NCBI GenBank assembly: GCA_900319795.1
Contig: ONPU01000017.1
Span: 1-34,363 of the forward strand
Length of the DNA: 34,363 bases
Source of the DNA: an uncultured Eubacteriales bacterium
GTDB lineage: Bacteria; Bacillota; Clostridia; Lachnospirales; Lachnospiraceae
Direction of reading: 5' to 3'
In this document: positions 30,828 to 34,363 of the stretch, piece after piece
Numbering within the stretch: the stretch's first letter is position 1
How the letters are laid out: the number at the start of each line of letters is the position of its first letter
The notes under the pieces: generated by a model
Told to the model about the DNA's origin: nothing
The model's database searches: none
What the model saw: the letters and a program-made list of their open reading frames with translations, nothing else
Made by a program: the position numbers and the translations under genes

Positions 30828-32171
30828 ATGGCGAAAGAACAAAACAAACAAGATCGATATAAGATGCTGACCGAGACGCCGGTGCCGCAGCTGATCTGCA
30901 GGCTGGCGGTCCCGACGATCATTACGATGCTGATCACCGGCCTGTATAATTCGGTGGACACGTATTTCGTCGGGCAGATCTCGACGCAGGCGACGGCAGC
31001 TGTGGGGCTGGCGTTTTCGGTGATGTCGGTTATTCAGGCGCTGGGGTTCTTCTGCGGGCAGGGCTCCGGGAACTACCTCTCGCGGATGCTCGGCGCGGGC
31101 AGGAAAAAAGAGGCCTGCGATATGGCGGCGACGAGTCTTGCGCTGGCATTTATCATTGGAATTGTGATGGCGGTTTTGGGAAATATTTTCATTGAGCCGA
31201 TCTCCGCATTTCTCGGCGCGTCGGAGACGACAATGGCGGACACCATTTCCTATATGAAAATTATCCTGATCGGAGCGCCGTTTGTAATGGCGCAGTTCGT
31301 GATCAACAACCAGCTGCGGTTCCAGGGCGCGGCGGTGTACGCGATGTACGGCGTGCTTTCGGGCGCGCTGCTCAATATTGTGCTCGACCCGCTGCTGATT
31401 TTCGGCCTTCACATGGGCGTCGCGGGCGCGGCCTGGGCCACGATTATCGGGCAGTTTATCGGGTTTATTGTGCTCCTGATCGGCAGTTTCCGCGGGGAAA
31501 ATATCCGCCTCAGTCCGGCGAATATCCATTTTAACGTCCATAACATGATCGAGCTGGTAAATGGCGGCGCGCCCTCGCTTTTCAGGCAGGGAATGGCGTC
31601 CGTCGCGGCGATCCTCCTCAACCGCGCGGCGGGGCAGTACGGCGGCGACGCGGCGATCGCGGGCATGTCGGTGACGACCCGCGTGATGATGCTGATGATG
31701 TCGGCGCTGATCGGCTTCGGCCAGGGTTACCAGCCCGTGTGCTCGTTCAATTACGGCGCGGGGCTTAAGAAGCGCGTGAAGGAAGGGTTTTATTTCTGCC
31801 TGAAAGTTTCGATCGTGTTTCTTACGGTCGTCGGCGCGGTGTTCTTTGTGTTTGCGCCGCAGGTGATTTCATTTTTCAGAAATGATCCGGAAGTGATCGC
31901 CATCGGGGCCGTCGCGCTGCGGTACCAGACCGCGGTGCTGCCGCTCATGGGGGTCGTCGTGATGTCAAATATGATGCTTCAGTCGACGGGCATGGGTTTA
32001 AAGGCCACGATTACGTCGTCTGCGCGAAACGGGATCTTCTTTATCCCGCTGATTCTGATCCTGCCGCCCCTTTTCGGGCTTTTCGGGGTCGAAATCACGC
32101 AGAGCGTGGCCGATATTTTCAGCTTCGCGCTGGCGCTGCCGCTGGCGATGTCGGAGCTGCGGAAGATGTGA
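30828..32171 (+). CDS. MATE family multidrug efflux transporter
   Basis: The 447-residue protein has 12 membrane segments and the MATE pattern: LICRLAVPTIITMLITGLYNSVDTYFVG near the N-terminus, ALGFFCGQGSGNYLSRMLGAGRK, and in the second half LIGFGQGYQPVCSFNYGAG. It exports cationic drugs or metabolites by Na+ or H+ antiport. Its substrate is unknown. AAGGAG lies 11 bases before the ATG. Only repeat locus 12 (about 60 bp) separates it from the SUV3-like gene, so it is either co-transcribed through the repeat or uses a promoter I cannot see. Repeat locus 13 follows directly. Confidence 0.92.
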   Translation: MAKEQNKQDRYKMLTETPVPQLICRLAVPTIITMLITGLYNSVDTYFVGQISTQATAAVGLAFSVMSVIQALGFFCGQGSGNYLSRMLGAGRKKEACDMAATSLALAFIIGIVMAVLGNIFIEPISAFLGASETTMADTISYMKIILIGAPFVMAQFVINNQLRFQGAAVYAMYGVLSGALLNIVLDPLLIFGLHMGVAGAAWATIIGQFIGFIVLLIGSFRGENIRLSPANIHFNVHNMIELVNGGAPSLFRQGMASVAAILLNRAAGQYGGDAAIAGMSVTTRVMMLMMSALIGFGQGYQPVCSFNYGAGLKKRVKEGFYFCLKVSIVFLTVVGAVFFVFAPQVISFFRNDPEVIAIGAVALRYQTAVLPLMGVVVMSNMMLQSTGMGLKATITSSARNGIFFIPLILILPPLFGLFGVEITQSVADIFSFALALPLAMSELRKM

Positions 32172-32173
32172 AA

Positions 32174-32297
32174 CCAGACAGTGGGGACAGTCCCTTGTGT
32201 CTGGGCAGACACCGGGGACTGTCCCTACTGTCTTATAAGACACCGGGGACTGTCCCTACTGTCTTATAAGACACCGGGGACTGTCCCCACTGTCTTA
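32174..32297. repeat. REP-like repeat locus 13, four-unit array
   Basis: Four units: one in forward orientation, then three in the opposite orientation as direct tandems with nearly identical TAAGACACCGGGGACTGTCC starts. It begins 3 bases after the MATE stop and ends 24 bases before the next start codon. Confidence 0.95.
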
Positions 32298-32321
32298 TCA
32301 ATAGCAAAGGAGGGCACCGCG

Positions 32322-34253
32322 ATGAAACTACTGAAACGAAGCAACACGAAAACAATAGTATGGATGGGGATGCTGCTGGCGGCGTTGGTACTTCTGGCCT
32401 TCGGCGGGACGGCGCGGCCGGTCTTTGCCGGAGGTGGGATGGCAGACTGCGGGCCTAATTTGAGTACCGTATATGGCGGTGATCCGATGGAGCTTATAAT
32501 TGAAAAGAAGAGCGCAAGCGGGTCCGGCAGTATGTACAACTATAGTGGCAAGCTGTCTGATATGCCGTGGAACTCGAGCAGAGACGAGATCGACATTATC
32601 GTGATCGGCAACGGAGTCGAAGATATATGCGTTAATGCGTTCAAAGACATGACGGACCTGGAGACCGTGTTCCTTCCGAAGAGCCTCAAAACTATCGGGG
32701 CGGGCGCGTTCGACGGGTGCACAAATCTCAAGAAGGTCTATTATTTCGGGACGCAGGCGGAGATGATGTCATTTTTGACACCTGAAAAAATAGGCGAAGG
32801 CAATAACCTTATGATTGCAAAGACTGTGGCCTGCAATAAAGGCGAACAAGTGGTGAATCTCACCGCAGACGACGGCATGCCGCAGACTGCGAGCTGGAGC
32901 AAGCGCTTCACGACGCTGTACAATACGTTTGTTATTTTGAAAAATGAAAACCAGATCAAATGGACCAACGAGAGCGGCCTTGCTTTCGCTCTGGACCTCG
33001 ATAAGAATGGAAATGACGACCTTCACGCGAACTTTTTCCCGGCAAGCACTCTGATTGAGTCCGATCAGAAATCAAATCTCCTCGGCAAGTCTCACATTAT
33101 GAAAATCGCTGCTGTAGATCCTGCCAAATTAGGCGGGTTGGAAGAGGATTATTCCTATTTCAGTGCGGTGACATTTAAATTACCGAAAAAATTCAACGGC
33201 GATAAGGGTAAATATGCGATCGATCTGACCGGCGGCAGCGCAACGATCAAGGACTATAAAGAGCGGATGGCGTTGGATGAGACATTTTCAGGAGCTTATA
33301 ATGTGGAGCATTCCATAAAAGCCCTCGCATTTACCGCTACAGGCGTCAACTATGACATTGATTTGGACGGCAAGGCGGACGTGCATTTTGAATATACCGC
33401 CAGCGGGGTGACCATCACGAAACTGAGCACCTGCTCGCTTAAAACCGACACCACCATTGCGCTGAAGTCGGCGACTAAAGACAGTATGAATGCCGTTTTG
33501 TATGAATACTACGGAACGGTTACATTGAAAATAGCTGCTCCCAAGCCGACCGCAAAACCGACTCCCGCGCTCGCGCCGGACGGAACTGCTTTCGGGAAAG
33601 GTGCTTCCCTCGCTGCGGCCGAAGCTTCTATCGCAATTATGCCGAACGACGACGACCCGAAGGGCAGCACCTACGCGCCGATCCGCGCCCGGTCGACGAA
33701 GCAGACGACTAAGGCCATTTATCTGACGTGGAAGAAGGCGTCGGGGGCTAAGAAGTACGTCATTTACGGAAGCCTCTGTGGCAAGAAATATAAAATGGTG
33801 AAGGTCGCGGAGACCTCGAAGAAGAAATATACCGTCAAGAAAATCGCCAAAAAGAAACTCAAAAAAGGCAAATATTACAAGTTCATGATCGTCGCCGTCG
33901 ACGGCGCCGGCAAGGTGGTCAGCACTTCAAAGATCGTCCATGCGGCCACGGACGGTGCCAAATACGGCAACTATAAAGCGATCACGACCAAGGCCGAAAA
34001 GCTCGAAGACAAGAACGAACTCGACCTCGAGGTGGGCAAAAAGTTTAAGCTCAAGGGCAAGGGTGTCAAGGATCCCGTGAGAACAAAGCTCAAGAAGCAC
34101 CGCGGCATCTGTTATGAATCCACGAACCCGAATGTCGCCACGGTGAGCAAGAACGGCGTGGTGAAGGGCATTTCGGAAGGGAAGTGCTACGTCTATGTCT
34201 ACGCGCAGAACGGAATCTGCGTAAGAATCAAGGTGGAGGTCGACGAGGCGTGA
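32322..34253 (+). CDS. Large secreted surface protein with LRR_5, Fn3-like and Big_2 domains
   Basis: The 643-residue protein starts at ATG 32322, 8 bases after AAAGGAGGG. The frame stays open upstream through repeat locus 13, but that part is repeat-derived and lacks a signal. Residues 1-38 are a signal peptide (GGTARPVFAGG). Residues about 85-135 contain BspA-type leucine-rich repeats (VEDICVNAFKDMTDLETVFL, KTIGAGAFDGCTNL). A central unknown region follows, then a Pro/Thr linker (PKPTAKPTPALAPD). A fibronectin-III-like domain (AIYLTWKKASGAKKYVIYGS) and a Big_2-type Ig domain (NPNVATVSKNGVVKGISEGK) close the protein. No LPxTG signal is present. It is likely a surface adhesin or binding protein. 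Confidence 0.85.
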   Translation: MKLLKRSNTKTIVWMGMLLAALVLLAFGGTARPVFAGGGMADCGPNLSTVYGGDPMELIIEKKSASGSGSMYNYSGKLSDMPWNSSRDEIDIIVIGNGVEDICVNAFKDMTDLETVFLPKSLKTIGAGAFDGCTNLKKVYYFGTQAEMMSFLTPEKIGEGNNLMIAKTVACNKGEQVVNLTADDGMPQTASWSKRFTTLYNTFVILKNENQIKWTNESGLAFALDLDKNGNDDLHANFFPASTLIESDQKSNLLGKSHIMKIAAVDPAKLGGLEEDYSYFSAVTFKLPKKFNGDKGKYAIDLTGGSATIKDYKERMALDETFSGAYNVEHSIKALAFTATGVNYDIDLDGKADVHFEYTASGVTITKLSTCSLKTDTTIALKSATKDSMNAVLYEYYGTVTLKIAAPKPTAKPTPALAPDGTAFGKGASLAAAEASIAIMPNDDDPKGSTYAPIRARSTKQTTKAIYLTWKKASGAKKYVIYGSLCGKKYKMVKVAETSKKKYTVKKIAKKKLKKGKYYKFMIVAVDGAGKVVSTSKIVHAATDGAKYGNYKAITTKAEKLEDKNELDLEVGKKFKLKGKGVKDPVRTKLKKHRGICYESTNPNVATVSKNGVVKGISEGKCYVYVYAQNGICVRIKVEVDEA

Positions 34254-34278
34254 GACCAGACACTGGGGACTGTCCCTT
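34254..34278. repeat. REP-like repeat locus 14, degenerate partial unit
   Basis: GACCAGACACTGGGGACTGT followed by CCCTT, starting directly after the TGA of the surface-protein gene. It is the left half of a unit, the right end being lost. Confidence 0.75.
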
Positions 34279-34285
34279 CCTATCA

Positions 34286-34323
34286 TGTCAAGCCCTAAAT
34301 CCATGTTTTATACGGGTTTGACA
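34286..34323. repeat. Inverted repeat at the right edge
   Basis: TGTCAAGCCC and GGGTTTGACA pair 9 of 10 bases around an AT-rich loop of about 18 bases. A TTGACA at 34318-34323 could be a promoter box for a gene beyond the edge. It is not part of either repeat family. Confidence 0.4.
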
Positions 34324-34363
34324 AACTCCTATACCTCTTAAAACAGAGCCAGATGGGTATGGA

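Noticed and set aside
32181-32321. Upstream extension of the surface-protein gene through repeat locus 13
   Set aside because: The extension is repeat-derived. The ATG at 32322 has a strong ribosome site and begins a proper signal peptide.
731-34278. The palindromes as a CRISPR array
   Set aside because: Copies are dispersed between genes, not regularly spaced with unique spacers, and no cas genes are present.

Overview
The window looks like chromosome of an anaerobic Bacillota species, most likely a gut Clostridia member close to Lachnospiraceae. This is inferred from gene content rather than from any marker gene. The supporting content is a CptIN-type type III toxin-antitoxin, an Rpn-nuclease remnant, a C_GCAxxG_C_C protein, tandem sortases, many lysine-rich secreted Ig-like proteins, strong AAGGAGG ribosome sites, and a mid-range GC coding style. 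No rRNA, tRNA, CRISPR array or prophage was seen.

Layout. 1-640 (minus): a type III toxin-antitoxin locus with promoter, two 48-nt antitoxin repeats, attenuating terminator and a frameshifted toxin gene cut by the left edge. 874-7134: a periplasmic-type glucose-1-phosphatase/histidine phosphatase (agp-like), an MFS transporter, a ferredoxin-type aldo/keto reductase, an Rpn remnant, a secreted protein and a pair of short chromate-transporter halves. 7160-11338: a PD-(D/E)XK/DUF2075 nuclease-helicase, divergent from a REP-associated tyrosine transposase (RAYT), then a YdjM-like membrane protein, a GNAT acetyltransferase and a GH5 glucanase. 12620-18076: an alpha/beta hydrolase, two secreted Ig-like proteins, an ABM monooxygenase, two class-C-like sortases, a small orphan protein and an Ala/Glu-rich lipoprotein. 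18206-24130: an apparent operon with a c-di-GMP phosphodiesterase (two SBP domains, degenerate GGDEF, EAL), a dCache-HAMP-GGDEF cyclase, a secreted transglutaminase-like protein and a C_GCAxxG_C_C protein. 24131-34253: a candidate small RNA, secreted proteins, a CmpB-type membrane protein with an HD hydrolase, a bacterial SUV3-like helicase, a MATE pump and a large LRR/Fn3/Big_2 surface protein.

The dominant signal is a family of short palindromic repeats (unit about 31 bp, ends TAAGACA/TGTCTTA, core GGGGACAGTCCC) at 14 loci, about 27 units. Most occur as inverted pairs forming perfect or near-perfect 62-bp palindromes. The RAYT gene sits between two of them, so this looks like a REP/RAYT (BIME-like) system. 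Unusually, the outer TAA of the repeat is exactly the stop codon of eight genes. Two more genes read into a repeat for their stop, and three repeat pairs enclose a bidirectional intrinsic terminator. A second repeat family of the same architecture (ends TGCACCA/TGGTGCA) has two copies, one lying in frame inside the SUV3-like helicase gene.
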